Below are positions 36,033 through 45,487 of a stretch of DNA of 64,000 bases, in pieces. The notes under the pieces are model-generated. The model saw only the letters and a program-made list of their open reading frames with translations, did no database searches and had not been told where the DNA came from. The stretch's first letter is position 1, and each line of letters opens with the position of its first letter. Position numbers and translations under genes: made by a program. The stretch comes from Streptomyces showdoensis (GTDB lineage: Bacteria > Actinomycetota > Actinomycetes > Streptomycetales > Streptomycetaceae), in assembly GCF_039535475.1 (NCBI RefSeq), contig NZ_BAAAXG010000026.1, positions 558,001 to 622,000 on the forward strand. Reading direction: 5' to 3'.

Positions 36033-38499
36033 CCCGTGGTCCGGCCCCCCGGACCCGACGGACGCCGCCCCGGTCCCGCCCGCCCCCCTCACCGGCGCGC
36101 GGGACCACGGCGTGCCCGCGGGCGGCGGCGCGACCGGCCGGGCGGGCGCCCTCGACCTCGGCGCGCCGGCCGAACCGGCCGGCCGGGGCCGGGCCCCGGT
36201 GCCCGTGGCCGGACCCGCGGGGGGTCCGGCCGCGTACGGACCGGCGGCGGGTCCCGCCGACCCCTGGACGGACGGCCCCGCGGGCGACGCCCTGTGCGCA
36301 CTGCCTCCGGCCGCCGCGACCGGACCCGCGGGGGGTCCGGCCGGGCGCGGCCCGGAGGGCGCGCCCTTCGACCCCTGGGCGGGCGTGTCGTCCGAGGACA
36401 CCCTGGACCTGATGTGCGGGCTGCCGCCGGCCGGTCCCGCCGGGGCCGAGGCCCGGCGGCACGCGGCGGCTGGGAGCGTGGGGCGCGGGCACGGCGGGCG
36501 GGCGCCGGCCGCGGCGCCGGGGGCGCGGGTCGCGACGGTGGCCGGGCGGGCGGTGCGCCCGGCCGGTGCCGCGCACCGGGCGCAGGCCGGCACGCGGACG
36601 GTGCGCAGGCCCGGGCACGAGCCGGCTCCGGGGCCGGAGTACGACGGCCGGCCCGCGCTGCTCGGCGGCCGGCCGCTGGCCGGTGGCGCCCGGCCGGTCG
36701 AACCGGTGGGCCGGCCCGGCGCCGAGGACGCCCTCGCGGGCGCCGCGCTCGGCTGGACGCCCCAGTCCGCGCCCGCCCGGCCGGGACCGCCGACCGGTTC
36801 CCCCCGGCCGGCGGCCGGCGGCGGCCGGCACGCCCGCCGCAAGACCCCGGAGTCCGCCGCCGGGTCCTCCTCCGGCCGGTTCCTGCTGCGGGCCGCCGTC
36901 GTGACGGCGGCGCTCACGGCCGTCGGGGCCGTGCTCGGACTCGTCCGGGACCAGATCCTCGCGCGGTACTTCGGGGCGGGCGCCGAGACGGACGCCTTCC
37001 TCGTGGCGTGGACGGTGCCGGAGTTCGCGTCGACGCTGCTCATCGAGGACGCGATGGCGCTGATCCTGGTGCCCGCGTTCTCCCGGGCCCTGGCCCGCCG
37101 CCCGGTCAGCCTCTTCGGGGACCCGGTCCGGGCCCTCGTCCGCGCCACGCTGCCCCGGCTGGTGCTGGCCGTCGCCGCCGTCTCGGCGCTGCTCGTGGCG
37201 CTCGCCCCGCTGCTCGTGGCGGCGCTGGCGCCGGGGCTGCCGGACCCGCGGCTGGCGGTCGACTGCACCCGGCTGACGGCGACCTGCGTGCTCTCCTTCG
37301 CGCTCGCCGGGTACTGCTCGGCCGCCCTGCGGGCGCACGGCTCCTTCCTGCCGCCGGCCGCGATCTACGTCGCGTACAACGTCGGCATCATCGGCACGAT
37401 CCTGGTGCTGCGCGAGCCCTTCGGCGTGCGGGCCGCCGCCGCCGGGGTCGCCGTCGGCGGGGTCCTGATGGTGCTGGTGCAGGCGCCCTCGCTGGTGCGG
37501 GAGCTGCGCAGCCGGCCCGTGCCGAAGGAGGAGCCGAAGCCGGTGCCGGCCGGGGACGGGCGACTGCTGGTGCTCGGGATGATCGCGCCGGTCATCGTCT
37601 TCGCGCTCACCCGCCAGTCGCAGATCCTCATCGAGCGGTTCCTCGCCTCGCCGCTCCCGGCCGGTGCCATCTCGCATCTGAACTACGCGCAGAAGGTCGC
37701 GCAGATGCCGATGATCCTCTCCCTGATGCTGTGCACGGTCAGCTTCCCCGTGGTCGCCCGCGCCCTCGCGGCGGGCGACGCGGAGGCGGCCCGCCGCCGG
37801 GTGGAGCGGGACCTGCTGCTCGCCGCGGTCGTCGTCCTGATCGGCGCGTCGACGGTGGTCGCCGCCGCCCCGCAGATGGTCGAGCTGCTGTTCCAGCGCG
37901 GCGCGTTCGACGCCTCGGACACGGCCGCGACCGCCGCCGTGATGCGGGTGTACGCGCTCGGGCTGCTCGGCCAGACCATGGTCGGCGCCCTGGTCCGCTG
38001 CTACTTCTCCGCCGCCCGCCCGCTCTGGTACCCGGCCGCCGCCATGGCCACCGGGCTGCTCGCCACCGGGCTCGCCGGGGCGGTCTGCGCCGCTCTGTGG
38101 GGCGCGGTCGGCATCGCCGGCGCCAACGCGCTGGGCATCACCGTGACCGCCGTGATGCTGCTGCTCGGCGCGCACCGCCAGTCGGTGCCGATCGACGTGC
38201 GCCGCCTCGGCGAGGGCCTGCTGCGGCTCACCACGGCGGGCGCCTGGGCCACCGGCGCCGGGTGGCTGTGCTCCGTCGCGATCGGCCCGCCCGTGGTCGC
38301 CGTCGCCGTCGCCGCGCTCGTGGTGGTCGGCGTCTTCCTGCTCTTCGTCGCGTGCGCCGCCAAGGCGCCCGAGATTCCGCCCCTCCCCCGATCCGCCTGC
38401 CGAAGGACCCCCCATGCCCGCCGCCGTGCTGCGTCGACTGCTGCCGAAGCCCCCTCTGTGGGTGGCGATGTACCACTCGATCGCGGACAGCCCCGATGA
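36025..38499 (+). CDS. MurJ/MviN-type (Wzx-like) lipid-linked glycan flippase with long disordered N-terminus
   Basis: 824 aa, GTG with GGAGGTG before it and 8-nt overlap with the polymerase gene. Residues 1 to about 285 are low-complexity Pro/Ala/Gly sequence with two copies of a GPAGGPAG phrase and two DPW(A/T) phrases, no fold visible. The MviN core (about 290-780) has 14 helices: GLVRDQILARYFGAG, DAFLVAWTVPE, PAFSRALARR, LLFQRGAFD. The C-terminal 50 residues are basic and overlap the next gene by 86 nt. In this setting it probably flips the polymer repeat unit rather than lipid II; the household MurJ should be elsewhere. Confidence 0.88.
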   Translation: MRDPWSGPPDPTDAAPVPPAPLTGARDHGVPAGGGATGRAGALDLGAPAEPAGRGRAPVPVAGPAGGPAAYGPAAGPADPWTDGPAGDALCALPPAAATGPAGGPAGRGPEGAPFDPWAGVSSEDTLDLMCGLPPAGPAGAEARRHAAAGSVGRGHGGRAPAAAPGARVATVAGRAVRPAGAAHRAQAGTRTVRRPGHEPAPGPEYDGRPALLGGRPLAGGARPVEPVGRPGAEDALAGAALGWTPQSAPARPGPPTGSPRPAAGGGRHARRKTPESAAGSSSGRFLLRAAVVTAALTAVGAVLGLVRDQILARYFGAGAETDAFLVAWTVPEFASTLLIEDAMALILVPAFSRALARRPVSLFGDPVRALVRATLPRLVLAVAAVSALLVALAPLLVAALAPGLPDPRLAVDCTRLTATCVLSFALAGYCSAALRAHGSFLPPAAIYVAYNVGIIGTILVLREPFGVRAAAAGVAVGGVLMVLVQAPSLVRELRSRPVPKEEPKPVPAGDGRLLVLGMIAPVIVFALTRQSQILIERFLASPLPAGAISHLNYAQKVAQMPMILSLMLCTVSFPVVARALAAGDAEAARRRVERDLLLAAVVVLIGASTVVAAAPQMVELLFQRGAFDASDTAATAAVMRVYALGLLGQTMVGALVRCYFSAARPLWYPAAAMATGLLATGLAGAVCAALWGAVGIAGANALGITVTAVMLLLGAHRQSVPIDVRRLGEGLLRLTTAGAWATGAGWLCSVAIGPPVVAVAVAALVVVGVFLLFVACAAKAPEIPPLPRSACRRTPHARRRAASTAAEAPSVGGDVPLDRGQPR

Positions 38500-39205
38500 T
38501 CCGTACCAGGTGACGGTCTCGCCCGTGCGCTTCGCCCGGCAGCTGCACTGGCTGGGCGACCGGGGGCTGCGCGGGGTGTCCGTGCGGGAGCTGCTCGCGG
38601 CGGCCGCCGCCGGCCGGGCCCGCGGCCTGGTGGGGCTGACCTTCGACGACGGCTACGCCGACTTCGTCGAGTCGGCGGTGCCGCTGCTGCGCCGGCACGG
38701 CTTCACCGCGACCGTGTACGTGCTGCCCGGCCGGCTCGGCGGCGACAACGCCTGGGACGAACGGGGCCCGCGCCGCCCGCTGCTCGACGAGGACGGCATC
38801 CGGCGGGCGGCCGCCGCCGGCATGGAGATCGGCTCGCACGGGCTGCACCACGTGGACCTGGTCGAGCTGGCGGGCTTCGACGACGAGGGCCTCGCCGCCG
38901 AGACCCGGCACAGCCGGGAGCTGATCGAGGACATCACCGGGGACCCGGTGGACGGCTTCTGCTACCCGTACGGGAAGGTCGACGCCCGGGTCGTGCGGGC
39001 CGTCCGCAAGGCCGGCTACCGCCACGCCTGTGCGATCGACCCGGGCCCGCTGAGCAGCGTGTTCGCCCTGCCGCGGGTGCACGTCGGCGAGGCCGACACC
39101 TCCTGGCGGCTGACCGCCAAGCGGATCCTGCACCCGCTGCGCCGCAGGCGGCCCGCCGACGTGATCCCCGCGCAGAGCGGGCCGGCCCGGGCCGTCCTGT
39201 CGTGA
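38414..39205 (+). CDS. CE4 polysaccharide deacetylase family protein
   Basis: 263 aa, metal-dependent NodB-like deacetylase. Metal-site motifs are complete: TFDDGY (about 76), SHGLHHVDL (about 140) and CYPYGK (about 180). MYHSIAD at the N-terminus is typical of this branch. No signal peptide, so it may act on the cytoplasmic face or be a non-classical export. Start ATG lies inside the flippase gene (86-nt overlap); stop overlaps the next start (GTGA). Suggests an N-acetylated sugar in the polymer. Confidence 0.88.
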   Translation: MPAAVLRRLLPKPPLWVAMYHSIADSPDDPYQVTVSPVRFARQLHWLGDRGLRGVSVRELLAAAAAGRARGLVGLTFDDGYADFVESAVPLLRRHGFTATVYVLPGRLGGDNAWDERGPRRPLLDEDGIRRAAAAGMEIGSHGLHHVDLVELAGFDDEGLAAETRHSRELIEDITGDPVDGFCYPYGKVDARVVRAVRKAGYRHACAIDPGPLSSVFALPRVHVGEADTSWRLTAKRILHPLRRRRPADVIPAQSGPARAVLS

Positions 39206-40371
39206 GCGCCGTGAGCGCGGAGCCCCGCGGCGACCTGAAGGTGCTGCACGTGATCACCGGGCTCGGCATCGGCGGCGCCGAGCAGCAGCTGCGGCTGCTG
39301 CTGCGCCATCTCCCCGTCCAGGGACGGGTGGTGACGCTGACCAACCCGGGGGCGGTCGCCGAGGGCATCGAGGCGGACGGCACCGCGGTGACCCACCTCG
39401 GCATGACCGGCAACCGCGACCTGGGCGCGCTGCCCCGGCTCACCCGGCTGATCCGGCAGGGCGGTTACGACCTCGTCCACACCCATCTGTACCGGGCCTG
39501 CGTGTACGGCCGGGCGGCCGCCCGGCTGGCCGGGGTCCGTCCGGTCATCGCGACCGAGCACTCGCTGGGCGAGGCCCAGATCGAGGGGCGCCCGCTGTCG
39601 GCCGGGACCCGGGCGCTGTACCTGGCCTCCGAGCGGCTCGGCACCTCCACGGTCGCCGTCTCGCCGAGCGTCGCCCGCCGCCTCGCCCGGTGGGGGGTGG
39701 CGCCGTCCCGGATCCGGGTGGTGCCGAACGGCATCGAGACCGGCCGCTTCGCCCACGACCCCCGGGCGCGGGCCATGACGAGGGCGGCGCTCGGCCTGCC
39801 CGCCGACGCGTTCGTGGTGGGCGGGGTGGGGCGGCTCACGGCCGGCAAGCGGTTCGACCGGCTGGTGCGCGCGGTGGCCTCGGTGCCGGAGGCGCGGCTG
39901 CTCCTCGTCGGCGAGGGCGAGGAGCGGGCGGGGCTGCTGCGGGTGGCCGCGGAGTGCGGGGCCGCCGACCGGGTGCTGCTCCCCGGGGCGTTCGAGGATC
40001 CGCCGTCCCGTCCGGCGGGCGGCCGGCCCGATCTGCCGTCGCTGCTGGCCGCGATGGACGTCTTCGTGTCCACCTCCCCCGACGAGACCTTCGGGCTCGC
40101 GGTCGTCGAGGCGCTCGCGGCGGGGCTGCCGGTGCGGTACGCGGCGTGTCCCGCGATCGACGACCTGCCGCCGGGCTCGGCGCCCGGCGCCCGGCGGATC
40201 GGCGAGTCCGTGCCGGAGCTGATCGGCGCCCTGCGCGAGCTGCGGGACGCCCCGGCCGGGCGGCTGCCGCTGCCCGAGGCCGCCCGCCGCTACGACATCG
40301 CGCACAGCGCCCGGCAGTTGCTGTCCCTGTACGACCAGGCCGTCCACGGCACCCCTCTTCCCGTGAAGTGA
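39202..40371 (+). CDS. GT4 glycosyltransferase (operon gene 7)
   Basis: 389 aa, GTG start in a 4-nt overlap. N-terminal VLHVITGLGIGGAEQQLRLLL is diagnostic of GT4; VVPNGIETGRF and STSPDETFGLAVVEALAAGLPV (EX7E) form the donor site. Adds a sugar to the lipid-linked repeat unit. With the GT4 at 32171 and the initiating transferase, it implies a repeat of at least three sugars. Confidence 0.93.
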   Translation: MSAVSAEPRGDLKVLHVITGLGIGGAEQQLRLLLRHLPVQGRVVTLTNPGAVAEGIEADGTAVTHLGMTGNRDLGALPRLTRLIRQGGYDLVHTHLYRACVYGRAAARLAGVRPVIATEHSLGEAQIEGRPLSAGTRALYLASERLGTSTVAVSPSVARRLARWGVAPSRIRVVPNGIETGRFAHDPRARAMTRAALGLPADAFVVGGVGRLTAGKRFDRLVRAVASVPEARLLLVGEGEERAGLLRVAAECGAADRVLLPGAFEDPPSRPAGGRPDLPSLLAAMDVFVSTSPDETFGLAVVEALAAGLPVRYAACPAIDDLPPGSAPGARRIGESVPELIGALRELRDAPAGRLPLPEAARRYDIAHSARQLLSLYDQAVHGTPLPVK

Positions 40372-40383
40372 GAGCTGAGCCCC

Positions 40384-41034
40384 ATGAACACGACTCCGCC
40401 ACGTTCCCGTCTCCTCACCCCCGCCCGCTGGATGGTGCTGCCGGCCGCCGCGCTGGCCGGCGCGGTCCTCGGCGGCGGCTACGGCGCGCTCAAGACCCCG
40501 CAGTACGCGGCGACCAGTTACGTCATCGTCGTCCCGTCGGAGAAGTCCGATCCGGCCTCGGCGCTCGGCTTCGCCCAGGCGTACGGACGGGTCGCCACCG
40601 ACATCGCGGTGACCGGCGACGCCCAGGTGTGGGCGGGCGTGTCCGCGGACACCCTGCGTGCCGGCGTGCAGGCGGCGACCTCGCCGGACGCGCCGATGAT
40701 CTCGATCACCGCCCGCTCGGCGAAGCCCTCGCAGGCCGTGTCGATGGCCGACGGGGTGGCCCGCGCGCTGGTCCTGGACAGCTCGCACGTCGCCGGGAAC
40801 ACGGGGGTGAAGGTCGTCCAGTTCTCCCGGGCGACCAAGCCGGTCACCCCGGTGTCCCCGTCCGCGTCCCTGTCGGCTCTGGTCGGCGCCTGCGCGGGCG
40901 GGCTGCTGGGCGGGCTGGTCCTGCTGGTCCGGCCCAAGCGCGGCGTACGGGCCGAGGCCCGCCACTCGCGGCAGGGCGCCGCCGTACCGGGTCCTGCCGT
41001 GGCCGCGCAGCAGCCGGAACCGGAGGCGGTGTGA
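40384..41034 (+). CDS. Wzz/YveK-like chain-length-type membrane protein
   Basis: 216 aa. Membrane helix at about 17-36 (MVLPAAALAGAVLGGGYGAL), an extracytoplasmic domain (about 40-155, TSYVIVVPSEKSDPASALGF) and a second helix at about 160-180 before a basic cytoplasmic tail. Layout fits a polysaccharide co-polymerase, though it is shorter than Gram-negative Wzz and has no fused tyrosine kinase. Coupled to the next gene by GTGA. Confidence 0.8.
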   Translation: MNTTPPRSRLLTPARWMVLPAAALAGAVLGGGYGALKTPQYAATSYVIVVPSEKSDPASALGFAQAYGRVATDIAVTGDAQVWAGVSADTLRAGVQAATSPDAPMISITARSAKPSQAVSMADGVARALVLDSSHVAGNTGVKVVQFSRATKPVTPVSPSASLSALVGACAGGLLGGLVLLVRPKRGVRAEARHSRQGAAVPGPAVAAQQPEPEAV

Positions 41035-42173
41035 GCGGCAGATCCCTGTACGCCGAGGTCTGCCGGGACGGCGCGGAGTTCGGCCGGCTCGGTCCCGAAT
41101 GGGCGGCGCTGTACGCCCGCTGCTCGACGGCGACGCCCTTCCAGTCGCACGCCTGGCTCCACTCCTGGTGGCTCTCGTACGGCCGGCCGGGCGCGCTGCG
41201 GGTGGTCCTGGTCCGCCGCGCGGACGGCACGCCGGTCGCGGCGGCGCCGCTGATGCGGGCCCCGGGGCCGCTGCCCGTCCTCACCCAGCTCGGCGGCACC
41301 ATCACCGACTTCACCGACGTGCTCCTCGACGACGGCTGCCCGGACGCGGTGCCCGCGCTCGCCGAGGCCCTGGCGGGCGCGGCGCGCGGCGCGGTGATCG
41401 ACCTGCGCGAGGTGCGGCCCGGTGCCGCGGCCGAGCGGGTCTTCGACGCGTGGCGCGGCCCCCGTCGGCGGCTCGCGGACTCGCTGTGCCTGGAGCTGCC
41501 GGCCGTACCGATGGAGGACCTGCTCACGCGCATCCCCTCGGGCAAGGCCCAGCGGGTGCGGGCGAAGCTGCGGAAGCTGGACGCGCTCGGCATCGACGAG
41601 CACATCGTGGCCGCGCCCGAGGTCCCGGCCGCGCTGGAGCGGCTCCTGAGGCTCCACCAGCTCCAGTGGCAGGGCCGGGGGGTGACCGCCGAGCACACCA
41701 GCGAGCGGTTCGCCCAGCACCTGGCGCGGGCGGTGCGGCCGATGGTCGAGTGCGGCGACGCGATGGTCACCGAGTTCCGGCTCGCCGGGGACGTGGTGGC
41801 GGCCGACCTCACCCTCATGTCGCGGCGGCTCGCGGGCGGTTACCTGTACGGCGCCGACCCGGCGCTGCGGGCCCGCAAGGTCGACGTGGCGACGATGCTG
41901 CTGCGGCACGGGGCCCGCGAGACCAGCGCGAGCGGCCGGGCGACGCTGAGCATGCTGCGCGGCACCGAGCCGTACAAGCACCACTGGCGCCCCGAGACCG
42001 TCCCCAACCAGCGGCTCATGCTCGGCGGCCGTTCCACGGCCCCGCTGCTGTGGGTACGCGCGGGCGCGGCCGCGGGGCGGCACTGGGCCGCCCGGCAGGC
42101 GCGGCAGCGGGAGTGGCTGGGGCGGGCCCTCGGCCGGCTGCCCGGCCGGACGCCGAACGGCGGCGGAGGATGA
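41031..42173 (+). CDS. FemAB/CelD-like GNAT acyltransferase
   Basis: 380 aa, GTG start. Contains two GNAT-like halves as in CelD/BcsL and FemAB proteins: PFQSHAWLHSWWLSYG, then the ESL-type core (FRLAGDVVAADLTLMSRRLAGGYLYGADP, LLRHGARE, EPYKHHW). Members move acyl or aminoacyl groups onto cell-surface glycans. It closes the operon, so it likely decorates the repeat unit. Acyl donor unknown. Confidence 0.85.
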   Translation: MSGRSLYAEVCRDGAEFGRLGPEWAALYARCSTATPFQSHAWLHSWWLSYGRPGALRVVLVRRADGTPVAAAPLMRAPGPLPVLTQLGGTITDFTDVLLDDGCPDAVPALAEALAGAARGAVIDLREVRPGAAAERVFDAWRGPRRRLADSLCLELPAVPMEDLLTRIPSGKAQRVRAKLRKLDALGIDEHIVAAPEVPAALERLLRLHQLQWQGRGVTAEHTSERFAQHLARAVRPMVECGDAMVTEFRLAGDVVAADLTLMSRRLAGGYLYGADPALRARKVDVATMLLRHGARETSASGRATLSMLRGTEPYKHHWRPETVPNQRLMLGGRSTAPLLWVRAGAAAGRHWAARQARQREWLGRALGRLPGRTPNGGGG

Positions 42174-42209
42174 GCTCCTCCACCGCCGCGCGGCTCCGTC
42201 ACCGGCCGG

Positions 42210-43955
42210 TCAGAAGGGCCAGACCCCCTTCAGGGCGCCCTTCCAGTCACCGCCGAGGCCGGTCGTCCAGTTGGTGCTGGACTCCTTCACGGACTCCTTC
42301 ACGGACTCCTTCACCGTGTCCTTCCAGGACTCCTTCCACGAGTCCTTGGGGACGCAGACCGGCCCGCCGATCCAGCTCTCGACCCATGAACCGAGGTTCA
42401 CGGACCAGCAGTTGGGCTTGGGCTCGGGCTTCGGCTCGGGCACCGGGACCGTCGGATCAGGCTTCGGCTCAGGCTTGGGCTCGGGCTTCGGCTCCGGCTT
42501 CGGCTCGGGCTTCGGCTCGGGCTTCGGCTCGGGCACCGGGACCGTCGGGTCCGGCTTCGGCTCAGGCTTCGGCTCGGGCTTCGGGTCCGGCTTCGGCTCC
42601 GGCTTCGGCTCCGGCTTCGGCTCCGGCTTCGGCTCCGGCTTCGGGTCCGGCTTCGGGTCCGGCTTGGGCTTGGGCTCGGGCTTCGGGTCCGGCTTGGGCT
42701 CAGGCTTCGGCACCGGAACCGTCGGGTCGACCGGGTCGACGGGATCCGTCGGATCCACCGGATCGACCGGGTCGGTCGGGTCGGTCGGGTCGGTCGGGTC
42801 GGTCGGATGCGTCGGCTCGGAGGGCTCCGTCGGCTCCGTCGGCTCCGTCGGCTCCGTCGGGTCGACCGGATCCGTGGGCTCCGTGGGCTCCGTCGGGTCC
42901 GTCGGGTCCGTCGGGTCCGTCGGGTCAACCGGGTCCGTCGGGACCTGCGGCTCGACCCCGTACAGCATCTGCCGGAACACCAGCGACGACTTCGGATTGT
43001 CGTCGCACTGCCAGACGCCGTGCGGGCAGTAATCGGTGATCGTGTGATACAGCGGCTTGTGCTGCTTCATCCATTCCAGCATGCGCCGCATGTACTCGGG
43101 GTTGTCTCCGTTCCGGAACAGGCCCCATTCCGGATAGGAGATCTGCTTTCCGTGCTGGGCGGCGAAATCGACCTGCGCCTGCAGCCCGTAGGGCTCGCTG
43201 ACGTGCTGCTCGAAACTCGAACCGGGCGGCTGGTCGTACGAATCCATGCCGACGATGTCGACCACGTCGTCACCGGGGTAGCACTCCGTCCACGGCACGG
43301 CGTCCCGGCCCCGGCTCGGGTTGAAGTCGAAGCGGAAGGTCTGTCCGGGCACGGAGCGCATCGAGGTGACGATGCGGTTCCAGTACTTCTTCCACGAGCT
43401 CGGGTCCGGCGCGCACCGGCTGGTGTACGTCGTGCCGTTCATCTCCCAGCCGAGGACGACGACGGTGTCCGGCACCCCCAGGTCGACCAGCCGTTCGGCC
43501 AGCTTCCTGAAGTGGTGGTCGTAGTAGCCGGCGGCGCCCAACTGCAGCTGGCGGCGGACCTCGTGGTCGGAGACGCCGGCCTCGTTGCGCTCCAGCATCG
43601 GCACGTTGAGGACGAACAGCCGGTCGGTGCGCTGGTTGCGCCAGTCCGCCCAGGCGTCGAGGAAGCCGGGCGGGCCCTCGATGTTCGACCAGCGGTCGCC
43701 GGGGAGGTAGGTGTGGCCCACCCGGAGCTCCCGGCCGCCGAGCCATCTCTCCAGCTGGGCGATCCGGGCCACCCCGACCGGGCCCGATTCCAGGAAGGCG
43801 CCCATCGCACCGGACAGAGTCGGTTGGGGGTCCCGAGTCGTTACGGATTCGGCGGCGTGAGCGGGGGAGGACAGCACGACAGAACCTGATGCAAGGAGAC
43901 CGGCGGTGAACACCCCCAGCCATCCTCTCGAAGTCCGTCGCTTTCGGTTTGCCAT
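42210..43955 (-). CDS. GH26-like secreted protein with Pro-rich stalk and amphipathic tail
   Basis: 581 aa, ATG with AAGGAGCTGCC upstream. Signal peptide to about 34 (SSPAHAAES). GH26-like domain about 45-335, clearly paralogous to the 22981-24042 protein: [25 protein letters not shown] and [11 protein letters not shown] with the two candidate catalytic Glu, and the same four Cys. Then a stalk of PTDPTDP units followed by PKPEPKPDP units (about 338-515), and a final domain with two more Cys and repeated SWKES/VKES helical phrases ending GVWPF. Converges on the polysaccharide operon with a 36-nt gap; may trim or bind its product. Confidence 0.88.
   Translation of the reverse strand: MANRKRRTSRGWLGVFTAGLLASGSVVLSSPAHAAESVTTRDPQPTLSGAMGAFLESGPVGVARIAQLERWLGGRELRVGHTYLPGDRWSNIEGPPGFLDAWADWRNQRTDRLFVLNVPMLERNEAGVSDHEVRRQLQLGAAGYYDHHFRKLAERLVDLGVPDTVVVLGWEMNGTTYTSRCAPDPSSWKKYWNRIVTSMRSVPGQTFRFDFNPSRGRDAVPWTECYPGDDVVDIVGMDSYDQPPGSSFEQHVSEPYGLQAQVDFAAQHGKQISYPEWGLFRNGDNPEYMRRMLEWMKQHKPLYHTITDYCPHGVWQCDDNPKSSLVFRQMLYGVEPQVPTDPVDPTDPTDPTDPTEPTEPTDPVDPTEPTEPTEPTEPSEPTHPTDPTDPTDPTDPVDPVDPTDPVDPVDPTVPVPKPEPKPDPKPEPKPKPDPKPDPKPEPKPEPKPEPKPEPKPDPKPEPKPEPKPDPTVPVPEPKPEPKPEPKPEPKPEPKPEPKPDPTVPVPEPKPEPKPNCWSVNLGSWVESWIGGPVCVPKDSWKESWKDTVKESVKESVKESSTNWTTGLGGDWKGALKGVWPF
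42415..42945 (-). repeat. Coding low-complexity repeat, Pro stalk of GH26-like protein
   Basis: Two back-to-back simple repeat blocks (PTDP/PTEP type, then PKPEP/PKPDP type). The plus-strand reading GFGSGFG is only its shadow. Confidence 0.85.
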
Positions 43956-44115
43956 GGCAGCTCCTTCTTCTCTCGCGCCGCTTGATGGTCCGTCAGTCTG
44001 ATACTCCGAAAGTATTCCTAATGAGCCGACCGAGAACTCGGCTTGGATCCGATCAATAGTCCATTAGAGGATTCTTCATCCCCCAGTTGGGGCACCCCGA
44101 GACGAAGGACATGCC

Positions 44116-45429
44116 GTGCCGAGTTTTGACAGCCGCGTCCCCGCGGTCCTTGTGCGGCTCGACCCGAACCCCTTTCATCACGGCACGCTCGGCGCCGCGC
44201 GGTCCCTGGGGCGGGCGGGCATCCCGGTCCACGCGGTGGTCGAGTCGCTCACCAGTCCGGTCGTCCGCTCCCGCTACCTCCACGGCGCCCACGCCCGTCC
44301 GGCCGAGCCCTCCCCGGCCGAACTCACCCGGCTGCTGCTGCGCATCGCGGACCGGCTGCCCGGCTCCTCGGCGCACCCCGCGGTCCTGGTCCCCCTCGAC
44401 GACATCACGGCCCTGGCCCTCGCCGAGTGCCGCCCCGAGCTCGCCGGCCGCTACCTGCTGCCCGACCAGTCGCCGGAGCAGCTCACCCGGGTCGCCGACA
44501 AGGCCCAGCTCGCCGAGACCTGCCGGGCCTTCTCGCTCCCCCACCCCCGTACCGAACTGCCCGCCAGCTCCGAGGAGGCCGCCGCGATGGCCTGGTCGCT
44601 GGGGCTCCCGGTGATCGCCAAGTGGAGCCGGCCCTGGCTGCTCCCGGTCGGCGGCGGACTGCGCAGCACCACGATCGTGGGTTCCCTCGCCGAGGTCCGC
44701 GAGCTGTACGCGCGCACGCCGCAGGCCGGCAGCCGGCTGCTGCTCCAGGAGCTGCTGCCGGCGGGCCGGGACCTGGACTGGTTCTTCCACGGCTACGTGG
44801 ACTCCCGCGGCGACTGCTCGACCGGGGCCACCGGCCGCAAGGAGCGCTCCTGGCCGGACGGCGCCGGGCTCACCGCCGTCGGCCGCTGGAGCGCGAACCC
44901 GGCCGTCGAGACGCTGGCCCGGGACCTGCTCGCCGCGCTCGGCTACCGGGGCGTGTGCGACCTGGACTTCCGGCTCGACCGGGCGACCGGCGCCTACCAC
45001 CTGCTGGACTTCAACCCGCGCCCCGGCGCCCAGTTCCGGCTCTTCGCCGACCGGGACGGCCTCGACGTGGTGCGCGCGATGCACCTGGACCTCACCGGAC
45101 GAACGGTCCCGGGGCACACCCCCTCGTACGGGCGCCGCTTCGTCGTGGAGAACTACGCGACGCTGTCCTTCCTCGCCTCGCCGCGCCGCCGGTACGCGGC
45201 CGAGCCCGGCGCCTCGCGGCCGCTGGGCGAACGGATCGAGACCGCCTGGTTCGCCCCTGACGACCTCGCCCCGGCCCTCGCGATGCTGCGCGCGTGGTGC
45301 TCCCACGTCCTGCGCAAGGGCCTGCTGACCCTCCGTCGGGCCCTGAAGTCGAGGCGCCCCCGGCGGACGGCGGCCGTGCCGGCACCGTCGTCGGCCCGCA
45401 CCCGCTCCGACCAGATGACCCAGCGCTGA
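44116..45429 (+). CDS. ATP-grasp ligase
   Basis: 437 aa, GTG with GAAGGACATGCC upstream. ATP-grasp enzyme resembling carboxylate-amine ligases that use acyl phosphate chemistry. N-terminal GTLGAARSLGRAGIPVHAV, the lysine strand VIAKWSRPW, LLLQELLPAGRD and the metal site DLDFRLDRATG...LLDFNPRPGAQ (Asp, Glu replaced by Asp/Asn pattern of this branch). C-terminal 40 residues are basic. Followed by an oxidoreductase after 58 nt; both may modify or make a building block for the surface polymer. Substrate unknown. Confidence 0.82.
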   Translation: MPSFDSRVPAVLVRLDPNPFHHGTLGAARSLGRAGIPVHAVVESLTSPVVRSRYLHGAHARPAEPSPAELTRLLLRIADRLPGSSAHPAVLVPLDDITALALAECRPELAGRYLLPDQSPEQLTRVADKAQLAETCRAFSLPHPRTELPASSEEAAAMAWSLGLPVIAKWSRPWLLPVGGGLRSTTIVGSLAEVRELYARTPQAGSRLLLQELLPAGRDLDWFFHGYVDSRGDCSTGATGRKERSWPDGAGLTAVGRWSANPAVETLARDLLAALGYRGVCDLDFRLDRATGAYHLLDFNPRPGAQFRLFADRDGLDVVRAMHLDLTGRTVPGHTPSYGRRFVVENYATLSFLASPRRRYAAEPGASRPLGERIETAWFAPDDLAPALAMLRAWCSHVLRKGLLTLRRALKSRRPRRTAAVPAPSSARTRSDQMTQR

Positions 45430-45487
45430 CCCCCTGCACACCCCCTGCACACCCCTCACGACCGGAACGACGAAGGCGGAACACACG

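Noticed and set aside
36025..38499. Housekeeping lipid II flippase MurJ
   Set aside because: Core motifs allow it, but the location inside a polysaccharide operon makes a Wzx-like role more likely.
42271..43032. Plus-strand GFGSGFG-repeat frame
   Set aside because: Complement of the Pro/Lys/Glu stalk of the GH26-like gene; no start signal.
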